Source: Nonlabens sp.
Lineage (GTDB): Bacteria > Bacteroidota > Bacteroidia > Flavobacteriales > Flavobacteriaceae
Reading direction: 5' to 3'
DNA length: 9,028 bases
Assembly: GCA_023301395.1 (NCBI GenBank)
Contig: JALZUY010000066.1
Coordinates: 1 to 9,028, forward strand
This document shows positions 1 to 5,727 of this stretch, one piece after another (position 1 is the stretch's first letter; every line of letters starts with the position of its first letter). A program made the translations under genes and the position numbers. Below the pieces are notes generated by a model that did no database searches, was not told the origin of the DNA, and worked only from the letters and a program-made list of their open reading frames with translations.

Positions 1-1
1 G

Positions 2-88
2 AATCAATTTGAATTAAAAATATTAACTGATAAAAAATTCAGAGAAAAGGTTAGAGAAAAACTAGCTTATTCATCAAATGAATATTGA
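2..88 (+). CDS. C-terminal end of an unidentified protein (partial, 5' end outside window)
   Basis: Reading from base 2, a frame stays open for 28 codons and ends in TGA at 86-88, with TAG following directly in the same frame. The peptide is a charged amphipathic helix (...LTDKKFREKVREKLAYSSNEY). Tails of this kind are common at the end of GT4-type glycosyltransferases, where a helix of the form 'LLxDxxLRxxL' closes the domain, but 28 residues are too few to assign a family. The other two forward frames stop early. Function is unknown; the glycosyltransferase idea is a guess. Confidence 0.45.
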   Translation, partial: NQFELKILTDKKFREKVREKLAYSSNEY

Positions 89-102
89 TAGTTAATAAAC
101 GA

Positions 103-195
103 GAAGTCTTTTCCCCAACCCTAAACGGTGAGACTTCATACCTTTCCATTTAAAACCATCACCTAGAAATCTACCCTTTAAGGTTAGGGAAAGGT
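103..195 (+). other. Possible structured RNA element A (two hairpins)
   Basis: Two inverted repeats lie in the gap between the partial gene and the gene at 272. The first is GAAGTCT (103-109) with AGACTTC (131-137), a perfect 7-bp stem with a 21-nt loop. The second is ACCTTTCC (140-147) with GGAAAGGT (188-195), a perfect 8-bp stem enclosing 40 nt that include CCTAGAAAT. No clear T-run follows, so it is not a typical terminator. A similar arrangement occurs at 2031-2108. It could be a leader structure for the gene at 272, a small RNA, or chance pairing. The rest of 89-271 shows nothing clear. Confidence 0.35.
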
Positions 196-271
196 TTCGG
201 CTGTTTAGAAAATTGTAATTGTAACAATGACTAAAATGGGTAGTCCTTTTTAAGGAACTTAATAATTCTTT

Positions 272-790
272 ATGAAAACTTATCTCATTTTATTGTCGCT
301 TTTAGTTGGACTATGCAGTACTGCACAAAACATAAGTGGTGAAGAACCAGAGCCAACCGTTGAAAATAAAATAAACGCCATCGTTTTTAGTGGTGGAATA
401 ATCTTTCAACATCAATTTTTTCTTGATGCAAATGTTCTGATAGGACAATACTCTGCTTTAGAAGGGAAAATTCCCTTGATAGGAATACTAGGATGGCGTG
501 CAGGATTAGAGTCTAGTTTTGATTTTGACAGACAAATTATAGGCCCAAAAATTGGATACGAAATTTCATATTTCCCTTTCTCAATTAGAGCATCTGTTGT
601 GAATTATTTTCAGGATGATAAAAGTCAATTGAGAGTTGTACCAGAATTAGGAATTAGCATAGGTGGCGCTGTTAATCTAAGCTACGGTTATGGGCAGAAG
701 ATAATTGGTGATAAAATATATAAATTGAGCTATCACAGAGTTTCACTTACTGTAAACCTTCAAAAAGATTTGTGGAAGACTGTTTTTTAA
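272..790 (+). CDS. Small secreted / putative outer-membrane beta-strand protein, hypothetical
   Basis: I do not recognise this 172-residue protein as a named family. Residues 1-18 form a clear signal peptide (charged start, then LILLSLLVGLCSTA), with likely cleavage before QN, a site type frequent in Flavobacteriia. The cysteine at 15 is not in a convincing lipobox. After an acidic linker (GEEPEPTVE) the chain is a series of alternating polar/hydrophobic segments rich in Gly and aromatic residues (for example FSGGIIFQHQFF, GPKIGYEISYFPF, VVPELGISIGGAVNLSYGYG). The chain ends in Phe. This pattern suggests a small beta-barrel or other beta-rich envelope protein. The ATG at 272 is supported by the signal peptide starting there. 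It lies 15 nt upstream of the M24 gene and may be co-transcribed with it. Confidence 0.7.
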   Translation: MKTYLILLSLLVGLCSTAQNISGEEPEPTVENKINAIVFSGGIIFQHQFFLDANVLIGQYSALEGKIPLIGILGWRAGLESSFDFDRQIIGPKIGYEISYFPFSIRASVVNYFQDDKSQLRVVPELGISIGGAVNLSYGYGQKIIGDKIYKLSYHRVSLTVNLQKDLWKTVF

Positions 791-805
791 TAAATAGAAA
801 TTAAA

Positions 806-1480
806 ATGAACAAAGTCCTAAAAAATCTCATCGCTGCCGAGGCTAAAGCAGCACAACTGTTTCTAGAAATGGAAAACAGAAACATCATCACCGCTGGAAC
901 GACTGAGAAAGAAATAAATACAGCCGTTTTTAAACTGGCCGATGAACTTTTTGGAATCAAGAAATACTGGCACAAACGTATTGTGAGATCTGGAGCAAAC
1001 ACTTTGTTTCCTTATGCTGAAAATCCGCCAGATCTGGTGATTCAAGAAGATGATATTGTGTTCTTAGATTTCGGTCCTATTCTAGAAGAATGGGAAGCAG
1101 ACTATGGCCGTACTTATGTTATAGGAATAAATCCACTTAAAATCAAATTAAAGAAAGATATTGAAATAGCGTGGCAAGAATGTAGAGATTACTTCTTCTC
1201 ACAAACAGATTTAACTGGCGCTGCTTTTTATGAGTATTGTGTTCAAAAAGCGACAGCATATGGATGGGAATTTGGTGGTCCTATCGCTGGTCATTTGATA
1301 GGTCATTTCCCGCATGAGAATCTAGAAAGCGAGAATAAACTCAATTACATCCATCCCGAGAATGATAAGAATCTCTTTGAACCAGATGGTAATGGCGAGA
1401 AAAGAGAATGGATTCTTGAAATTCATTTTGTGGATAGAACTCAAGAAATAGGTGGTTTTTTTGAACAACTACTCGTATGA
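806..1480 (+). CDS. M24-family metallopeptidase (aminopeptidase P / methionine aminopeptidase fold)
   Basis: This 224-residue protein shows the full metal-binding pattern of the 'pita-bread' M24 fold. Asp88 lies in LDFGP and Asp99 in ADYGRT, 11 residues apart as in methionine aminopeptidase. His163 lies in GHLIG, with His170 seven residues later at the position of the catalytic histidine. Glu205 lies in LEIHF and Glu220 in FFEQ. M24 enzymes use two divalent metals to remove N-terminal residues, or X-Pro dipeptide ends in the aminopeptidase P branch. It is much shorter than aminopeptidase P because the N-terminal creatinase-like domain is absent, and the chain stops four residues after the last ligand. 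No signal peptide is seen, so it is probably cytoplasmic. Its stop overlaps the next gene by 4 nt (ATGA), implying translational coupling. Substrate is unknown. Confidence 0.88.
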   Translation: MNKVLKNLIAAEAKAAQLFLEMENRNIITAGTTEKEINTAVFKLADELFGIKKYWHKRIVRSGANTLFPYAENPPDLVIQEDDIVFLDFGPILEEWEADYGRTYVIGINPLKIKLKKDIEIAWQECRDYFFSQTDLTGAAFYEYCVQKATAYGWEFGGPIAGHLIGHFPHENLESENKLNYIHPENDKNLFEPDGNGEKREWILEIHFVDRTQEIGGFFEQLLV

Positions 1481-1986
1481 AACAAATAGAAATTTCAAAC
1501 AATCAATTAATCATTCATACCAATCCAGTCCCTATAATAGTTCAAGCTGTTTTAGGTATTCTATTAGTAATAGTGATTGGATTGATGGCTCTCATTTTTT
1601 ACTCAATGACAAATGGTAGTGGTTTACATCTAGGATATTTTATAGGATTAGGAATCTTAGGGTTTTTAGGGTGGCGATTTATAAGATTGTATTTATGGAA
1701 CAAAAACGGAAAAGAAATCTTTTATATCGAAGACAACAAACTCAAATACATCGCAGATTATGGGAAGTTTAAAGATGGCGCTCAAGAGTTAAAATTAACT
1801 AAAGAAATTAAAGCTGTAATAAATGATCACAATAACAGACCGCATAAATATATCGCTTTTGACGACCACAGAGATTCTGACGAACACCAAGAAGGAATAG
1901 CATCTGTTATAAAATTGGAATATTCAGAAGATATTAACTATTATAAATTAGAGCATGATTTGAATGTATGGTTGATGCGTGGTTAG
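1477..1986 (+). CDS. Hypothetical two-helix membrane protein
   Basis: This 169-residue protein has no family I recognise. A short polar N-terminus (MKQIEISNNQLIIHTNP) precedes two predicted transmembrane helices at about residues 19-42 and 51-70. A soluble, charged, probably cytoplasmic domain of about 100 residues follows (from WNKNGKEIFYIEDNKLKYIA to the end). The layout, a beta-strand pair, a helical hairpin and then a mixed alpha/beta tail, recalls small bacterial membrane proteins with PH-like domains, but this is only a resemblance. The ATG overlaps the M24 stop codon (ATGA), so the two are probably translated together. A hairpin-rich region follows the stop and may end the transcript. 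Confidence 0.75.
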   Translation: MKQIEISNNQLIIHTNPVPIIVQAVLGILLVIVIGLMALIFYSMTNGSGLHLGYFIGLGILGFLGWRFIRLYLWNKNGKEIFYIEDNKLKYIADYGKFKDGAQELKLTKEIKAVINDHNNRPHKYIAFDDHRDSDEHQEGIASVIKLEYSEDINYYKLEHDLNVWLMRG

Positions 1987-2030
1987 ATATAAATTTAGTC
2001 GTGAAGTTAATTCGTATTTTCAACCTTTCC

Positions 2031-2116
2031 GTCTTAGTCTATGCCGAGCCTAAGACACCTTTCCTCTCCTAGAAATTTGTAAAAGCAAATTATAAGGGAT
2101 CTGAAAGGAGCTTTTT
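2031..2116 (+). terminator. Hairpin element B: possible terminator or structured RNA after the 1477-1986 gene
   Basis: GTCTTAG (2031-2037) pairs perfectly with CTAAGAC (2050-2056). Next, CCTTTC (2058-2063) can pair with GAAAGG (2103-2108), enclosing a nested stem AATTTG (2074-2079) / CAAATT (2086-2091). The closing arm is followed by AGCTTTTTC, a short T-run, so it could act as an intrinsic terminator for the upstream operon. It has interior bulges and is weaker than the terminator at 4349. Its order of parts (small hairpin, ACCTTTCC, CCTAGAAAT, closing GAAAGG) resembles element A at 103-195. An extra ACCTTTCC copy lies just upstream at 2023-2030. Confidence 0.4.
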
Positions 2117-2157
2117 CATTTTACTTTTAAAAAGTATTTAGGTAAGAATAGTAGATT

Positions 2158-2230
2158 GCACATCGAGTGCGGAAATTCATAAATCAATCATCTTCCTTTG
2201 AGGGAAGACCAGAGATGGGTGTTTTCTTTT
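2158..2230 (+). other. Two further small hairpins ending in a T-rich run
   Basis: GCAC (2158-2161) can pair with GTGC (2167-2170) around a 5-nt loop. TCTTCC (2191-2196) pairs with GGAAGA (2203-2208) around TTTGAG. A T-rich stretch (GTTTTCTTTT, 2221-2230) begins 12 nt later, rather far for an intrinsic terminator. Together with element B, about 200 nt of the 337-bp non-coding gap has local pairing potential. No ORF is convincing here, and I recognise no known RNA family. It may be a second terminator, part of a small RNA, or chance. Confidence 0.25.
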
Positions 2231-2245
2231 TAAAATCAAAAATCG

Positions 2246-2314
2246 TTAATCCTTAATCTCCAGTCTTAATCCTTACTCATTTACCTCTTTAATATTTACC
2301 TTTGCAGCTTAATC
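2246..2314 (+). promoter_or_regulatory. TTAATC repeats and TAnnTTTG promoter box upstream of mvaD
   Basis: TACCTTTG at 2297-2304 matches the -7 element TAnnTTTG of the Bacteroidetes/Flavobacterium housekeeping promoter. It is placed to start transcription near 2311, about a dozen bases before the TTG start of mvaD. No good -33 TTG element is seen. Just upstream, TTAATCCTTA occurs twice (2246-2255 and 2266-2275), exactly 20 bp apart, about two helical turns. The core TTAATC occurs two more times (2253-2258, 2309-2314). The box is reasonably supported; a regulator binding the repeats is inference. Confidence 0.5.
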
Positions 2315-2323
2315 TCAAGTCCA

Positions 2324-3379
2324 TTGGAAAACAAGTTTAAGCTAGAAGGCGACGTTAATTTACAAGACAATTTATCTACTAAATGGCAAGCGCCATCTAA
2401 CATTGCACTTGTTAAATACTGGGGAAAATATGATATGCAGTTACCTGCAAATCCATCTATAAGTTTCACTTTAAATTCTTGTCACACGCTAACTACTATA
2501 AATGCGACACGAGGAAATCACGGTTTCAGAATTTCTTATGATGGTGAGCCCAAGCCTGAATTTGCTCCTAAAATCGAAGCTTATTTTAAACGCATAGCCG
2601 ACTATTGTCCATGGATTTCAAACTATCATTTTGAGATTGATACACATAATACGTTTCCGCATAGTTCTGGAATTGCGAGTAGTGCCAGTAGTATGGCGGC
2701 ATTATCTGTTTGTATGATGGATTTTGAAAGCACACTTACTGGTAACATAATGGATTTTCACAAGGCTTCTTTCTTGGCTCGTTTGGGTTCTGGAAGTGCT
2801 TGTCGCAGTCTGCAAGGTAGTGCTGTGGTTTGGGGAACGCATGATGAAGTGGATGGCAGTTCTCAACATTTTGGCATTGATAAAAGTGAATATTTACATC
2901 CTGTTTTTAAAGATTTTCAGGACACCATTTTACTGGTAGATAAAGGTGAAAAAGTAGTGAGTTCTACCGTTGGTCACGAGTTGATGAATGGACACGCTTT
3001 CGCGAAAGCGAGATTCCAACAAGCTCACGAAAATCTTTCTACACTCAAAAAAGCATTACATGAAGGTGATTTAGAGACCTTCATAAAAATCACAGAAAGC
3101 GAAGCGCTCACATTACACGCGATGATGATGACCTCACATCCATACTTTATATTGATGAAGCCTAAAACGCTGTCGATTATTGAGGAAATATGGGCGTTTA
3201 GAAAAGAAACTGGAATTCCCGTATGCTTCACCTTAGATGCTGGTGCAAACGTGCACATGCTGTATCCGCATGAAAATAAAGATGCTGTGCAGGAATTGAT
3301 TAACAGCAAATTAGCCCATTATTGTCAAAATGGTCATTATATTTGTGACCAAGTAGGCACTGGTGCAAAAAAGTGCTAA
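2324..3379 (+). CDS. mvaD: Diphosphomevalonate decarboxylase (mevalonate pathway)
   Basis: This enzyme converts mevalonate 5-diphosphate to isopentenyl diphosphate with ATP, releasing CO2. The 351-residue chain is of usual length and shows the family motifs in order. Residues 23-35 read QAPSNIALVKYWG, with Lys31 equivalent to yeast Lys18. NPSISFTL lies at 43-50, and the GHMP ATP-binding loop HSSGIASSASS at 113-123. SGSACRS holds Arg161 (yeast Arg158), and TLDAGANVHM holds the catalytic Asp305 (yeast Asp302). The start is TTG at 2324: the frame is closed upstream by TAA at 2267, contains no ATG or GTG before the conserved core, and the next Met (38) lies beyond the first motif. No Shine-Dalgarno is evident. 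The predicted leader is very short. Mevalonate kinase follows 10 nt after the stop, clearly one operon. Confidence 0.95.
   Translation: MENKFKLEGDVNLQDNLSTKWQAPSNIALVKYWGKYDMQLPANPSISFTLNSCHTLTTINATRGNHGFRISYDGEPKPEFAPKIEAYFKRIADYCPWISNYHFEIDTHNTFPHSSGIASSASSMAALSVCMMDFESTLTGNIMDFHKASFLARLGSGSACRSLQGSAVVWGTHDEVDGSSQHFGIDKSEYLHPVFKDFQDTILLVDKGEKVVSSTVGHELMNGHAFAKARFQQAHENLSTLKKALHEGDLETFIKITESEALTLHAMMMTSHPYFILMKPKTLSIIEEIWAFRKETGIPVCFTLDAGANVHMLYPHENKDAVQELINSKLAHYCQNGHYICDQVGTGAKKC
2995..3010. repeat. 16-bp perfect palindrome CGCTTTCGCGAAAGCG inside mvaD
   Basis: A perfect 16-bp palindrome lies within the coding sequence of mvaD and encodes AFAKA (residues 225-229), in a segment between the conserved active-site motifs. 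A sister palindrome, CGCTTTTGCAAAAGCG, occurs at 7015-7030 in the nitrilase gene and encodes the same peptide. From memory, a palindrome of this type is frequent in some marine Flavobacteriaceae genomes; this could not be checked here. Confidence 0.7.
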
Positions 3380-3389
3380 CTTTAACGTT

Positions 3390-4328
3390 ATGAAAGGACC
3401 ACTTTTTTATTCAAAGATTTTACTCTTCGGTGAGTATGGAATTATCAAAGATTCAAAAGGTCTTTCTATTCCTTATAATTTCTATAATGGTGCGCTTCAA
3501 ATAAGCGATAATCCTACTACAGATCAACAAACTTCTAACAAGAATCTTGCACGTTTAACTGCTCACATAGACTTGTTAATGCAAGAAGACACCGATTTCC
3601 CAGCATTTAACATAGATGATTTAAAGGCTGATGTTGCTGCAGGAATGTTTTTTGATTCTAGTATACCGCAAGGTTATGGTGTAGGAAGTAGTGGTGCTCT
3701 AGTGGCATCTATCTATGATAAATATGCAATTGATAAAATCACAGTTCTCGAGAATTTAACTCGCGAGAAATTGCTGATTTTAAAAGTAATATTTGGAAAA
3801 ATCGAAAGCTTTTTCCATGGTAAAAGTTCTGGACTTGATCCATTGAACTCTTATTTAAGTTTACCTATTCTTATTAATAGTAAAGAAGATATCGAGTCTG
3901 CAGATATTCCTTCACAATCTACCACTGGTAAAGGCGCTGTGTTTTTATTAGATTCTGGTATTGTAGGAGAAACGGCACCTATGGTAAATATCTTTATGGA
4001 GAGTATGAAGCAGGAAGGTTTCCGTAGTATGTTGAAGAATAAATTTGTGAAATATACAGATATGTGTGTGGACGATTTCTTGAGCGGCGATGTAAAAGGG
4101 CTTTTTGGCAATGTGAAAAAACTATCTCATACGGTACTTCATAATTTTAAACCTATGATTCCTGCACAATTCCATGAACTATGGAAAAACGGACTGGACA
4201 CTGGTGATTACTACTTAAAGCTTTGTGGTTCTGGTGGTGGTGGCTATATCTTAGGATTTACAGAAGATCTTGAAAAAGCACAAGATTCTCTAAAAGACTA
4301 TAAACTGGAAGTAGTTTATAATTTTTAG
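3390..4328 (+). CDS. mvk: Mevalonate kinase-like GHMP kinase
   Basis: The enzyme most likely phosphorylates mevalonate to 5-phosphomevalonate. It is a GHMP-family kinase with the N-terminal lysine/glutamate motif SKILLFGEYG (Lys9, Glu15), the ATP loop PQGYGVGSSGAL (93-104), HGKSSGLDPL with catalytic Asp150 as in the HGxxSGxD motif of mevalonate kinases, and the glycine-rich C-terminal motif LCGSGGGGYILGF (278-290). I chose the ATG at 3390 (312 residues). A GTG at 3363 in the same frame would add nine residues and overlap the end of mvaD, but the core begins right after the ATG. It sits 10 nt after mvaD and before a strong terminator. A phosphomevalonate kinase is the main alternative; the HGxxSGxD motif and gene order favour mevalonate kinase. 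Confidence 0.87.
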   Translation: MKGPLFYSKILLFGEYGIIKDSKGLSIPYNFYNGALQISDNPTTDQQTSNKNLARLTAHIDLLMQEDTDFPAFNIDDLKADVAAGMFFDSSIPQGYGVGSSGALVASIYDKYAIDKITVLENLTREKLLILKVIFGKIESFFHGKSSGLDPLNSYLSLPILINSKEDIESADIPSQSTTGKGAVFLLDSGIVGETAPMVNIFMESMKQEGFRSMLKNKFVKYTDMCVDDFLSGDVKGLFGNVKKLSHTVLHNFKPMIPAQFHELWKNGLDTGDYYLKLCGSGGGGYILGFTEDLEKAQDSLKDYKLEVVYNF

Positions 4329-4348
4329 AACTTAAAAAAACATTAAAG

Positions 4349-4385
4349 AAAAGCCTCAATATCAAGAAAGATATTGAGGCTTTTT
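4349..4385. terminator. Strong bidirectional intrinsic terminator
   Basis: AAGCCTCAATATC (4351-4363) and GATATTGAGGCTT (4370-4382) form a perfect 13-bp stem with a 6-nt loop, extended by A-T pairs at both ends. On the + strand the stem runs into TTTTT, 20 nt after the mevalonate kinase stop. Read on the minus strand the same hairpin is followed by TTTTCTTT, so it can also stop transcription arriving from the 4417-5437 genes. It therefore insulates two convergent operons. Confidence 0.9.
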
Positions 4386-4430
4386 AACTTTTAATAAATC
4401 GCTATTTTGATGGTGTTTAACTTAAAAGTT
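4386..4430. repeat. 9-bp inverted repeat at the 3' end of the minus-strand operon
   Basis: AACTTTTAA (4386-4394) and TTAAAAGTT (4422-4430) are perfect inverted arms around 27 nt, with the second arm covering the last codons of the 77-residue gene. On the minus strand it would fold just ahead of the terminator at 4349 and may protect the 3' end of the mRNA. It is AT-only apart from one G-C pair and may be chance. Confidence 0.3.
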
Positions 4431-4650
4431 TCTTCCCTTTAAGATAATAAAAAATTATCGAGATATTTGATATAAGAAACATGCTGAAAAAACCCCAAAA
4501 ACCTATTTCTGAATACTCATATTTCCAATTTTTATCAGTATCAATAAATATGATATTATTGCGATACGAAATATATGCTTGTATTGTACAGGCTAGGCTT
4601 AAAACCCATCCAATCCAAAGTAAATAATTCAAGTTCTTTATTAGGTTCAT
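4417..4650 (-). CDS. Small two-helix membrane protein (candidate partner/immunity protein)
   Basis: This 77-residue protein is not a family I recognise. It has two predicted transmembrane helices at about residues 8-28 (YLLWIGWVLSLACTIQAYI) and 49-70 (IGFWGFFSMFLISNISIIFYYL), joined by a polar loop of about 20 residues (YRNNIIFIDTDKNWKYEYSE). It ends in a basic tail (KGKKLLS). Its ATG lies 22 nt after the stop of the lipoprotein gene at 4673-5437 on the same strand, with no terminator between, so the two are probably one transcript. Short membrane proteins of this shape directly downstream of bacteriocin-like precursors are often immunity proteins. That role is inference from context only; it could equally be an unrelated small membrane protein. 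Confidence 0.65.
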   Translation of the reverse strand: MNLIKNLNYLLWIGWVLSLACTIQAYISYRNNIIFIDTDKNWKYEYSEIGFWGFFSMFLISNISIIFYYLKGKKLLS

Positions 4651-4672
4651 AAGTTATTTTTTTACTTTTTAA

Positions 4673-5437
4673 TTAATTACAAGACTCTGATGCACCATGA
4701 AATGCTCCAATTACAGTTCCAGCAATTCCTCCTGCACTTGCACCAACCGCAGCACCTGGACCAGTAATAAGTGTAACTGCTCCACCAATCAAAACTCCTG
4801 CACTACCGAGCGTAACACAACCTGACATACCACCTATTAATCCCCAAGAGACTGTACCTGCAACACAATTACCCCAACAGGACCACCATCCACCACAATC
4901 TGATTTAGCAGAAAATCCTGATTTTTGCAATGTTAGATTGTTCAGGTATATGACAAAATCTTGCATAAATATAATATTACTTTGAACTAAAGTCAATTCG
5001 TGAGAGTCAAGATCATAGCTTTCCAGGTTATTTGATAGATTTTTTAATGACTCCAAATAATCCATATGGGTTGAATATAATGAGGTACTGTTAATTAAAT
5101 CACTAACAACAAAGTAATCATCGCTATAAATCAAATTATCAATATTTTCTTGTGAAGATTCCATTGTCACTAACTCTCCGTCATTACTTTCAAAATATTC
5201 TAAGAAAATTTGCGATAATTCTTCTTCAGTCTTAGTGCTATCGTTCAATTTTGCTTCAATAGCAGCATCAAAAGATTGAATAATTAGAGAATTTTGTTGA
5301 GTAACTGATTTTTGATAAATAAAGTCCTGATTATTATTTTCTTCAGCGGAAACTGATAGGTCAGCTTGAGAACAAGAATTTAAAATGAGGCAAAACCCGA
5401 AAAATAAAAATGGTGAAAACTTAAAATACTTTTTCAT
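4673..5437 (-). CDS. Lipoprotein with Cys/Trp-rich, glycine-zipper C-terminal domain (bacteriocin-like?)
   Basis: This 254-residue protein has a lipoprotein signal peptide with lipobox LNSC, so mature Cys22 should be lipidated and envelope-anchored. Residues 23-175 are acidic and mostly helical, with no family I recognise. From residue 181 the composition changes sharply. CGGWWSCWGNC carries Cys181, 187 and 191 with three Trp; Cys207 and Cys253 follow. A long Gly/Ala stretch places glycines at 228, 232, 236, 240, 244 and 248, an unbroken GxxxG ladder. Such glycine zippers pack transmembrane helices and occur in class II bacteriocins and membrane-active proteins. The layout, an N-terminal region followed by a Cys-rich hydrophobic C-terminus, recalls halocin C8-type precursors, though no homology is claimed. 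No protease or exporter gene is in the window. A structural lipoprotein with a glycine-zipper membrane anchor is the main alternative. Confidence 0.75.
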   Translation of the reverse strand: MKKYFKFSPFLFFGFCLILNSCSQADLSVSAEENNNQDFIYQKSVTQQNSLIIQSFDAAIEAKLNDSTKTEEELSQIFLEYFESNDGELVTMESSQENIDNLIYSDDYFVVSDLINSTSLYSTHMDYLESLKNLSNNLESYDLDSHELTLVQSNIIFMQDFVIYLNNLTLQKSGFSAKSDCGGWWSCWGNCVAGTVSWGLIGGMSGCVTLGSAGVLIGGAVTLITGPGAAVGASAGGIAGTVIGAFHGASESCN

Positions 5438-5451
5438 AAAAAATTGTTTTT

Positions 5452-5471
5452 GTGATTAAATCACGATTTAA
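5452..5471. promoter_or_regulatory. Overlapping palindromes just upstream of the lipoprotein gene
   Basis: GTGATTAAATCAC (5452-5464) is a 13-bp palindrome around a central A. It overlaps a 7-bp inverted repeat TTAAATC (5456-5462) / GATTTAA (5465-5471). The sites lie 15-34 nt before the ATG of the minus-strand lipoprotein, a position suited to an operator or to an mRNA hairpin in the leader. No TAnnTTTG box was found upstream on the minus strand, so the promoter is not located. Confidence 0.35.
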
Positions 5472-5526
5472 ATTATACCTACTCTTAACGATTTTCGGCT
5501 TAACTCGCTTAGGGGAATTAATCAAA

Positions 5527-5572
5527 TGTTTTGCAAAACAGTACAAATCAAAAAAAAACCGTTTGTATACAA
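5527..5572. repeat. Two perfect palindromes in the divergent intergenic region
   Basis: TGTTTTGCAAAACA (5527-5540) is a perfect 14-bp palindrome, and TTGTATACAA (5563-5572) a perfect 10-bp one, separated by an A-rich tract. They lie between the divergent lipoprotein gene and ubiA, about 90-135 nt upstream of the lipoprotein start. Either could be a binding site for a dimeric regulator. The core TTTTGCAAAA also occurs in the 16-bp palindrome at 7015-7030. Confidence 0.4.
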
Positions 5573-5627
5573 GGCTTTTAAGAATCCATTAGTAGGTTTT
5601 TAATTTTTTTTTAACGCACTGTAAATG

Positions 5628-5674
5628 TTTTGTTTAAAATATTAATAAGCGTTAATTCTTACTTTTAAACAAAA
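5628..5674. repeat. 12-bp inverted repeat with nested 5-bp stem upstream of ubiA
   Basis: TTTTGTTTAAAA (5628-5639) and TTTTAAACAAAA (5663-5674) are perfect 12-bp inverted arms around a 23-nt spacer. Inside, ATTAA (5641-5645) pairs with TTAAT (5652-5656). It could be a cruciform or hairpin, a terminator-like structure, or regulator half-sites. T- and A-runs nearby (5604-5612) make the tract very AT-rich, which raises the chance of coincidental repeats. Confidence 0.4.
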
Positions 5675-5727
5675 TTAATGAAGCAAGAATAGTACACAAA
5701 AGAGAATCATTTTTTCAAAGAAAACCC

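Noticed and set aside
787..1045. Two overlapping minus-strand ORFs (71 and 60 codons) opposite the M24 gene
   Set aside because: They lie wholly antisense to a gene with intact catalytic residues and have no recognisable motif or spacing signal.
3025..3309. 94-codon minus-strand ORF opposite mvaD
   Set aside because: Shadow of the conserved decarboxylase frame, covering its active-site Asp region; no independent support.
3363..3365. GTG as the start of mevalonate kinase
   Set aside because: It would overlap the end of mvaD and add nine residues with no family resemblance; the ATG at 3390 directly precedes the conserved core.
3851..4111. 86-codon minus-strand ORF opposite mevalonate kinase
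   Set aside because: Antisense shadow of a strongly supported kinase gene.
4386..5674. Insertion-sequence boundaries around the lipoprotein operon
   Set aside because: The inverted repeats at 4386-4430 and 5628-5674 are each local hairpins, their arms do not match across the operon, and no transposase or target duplication is seen.
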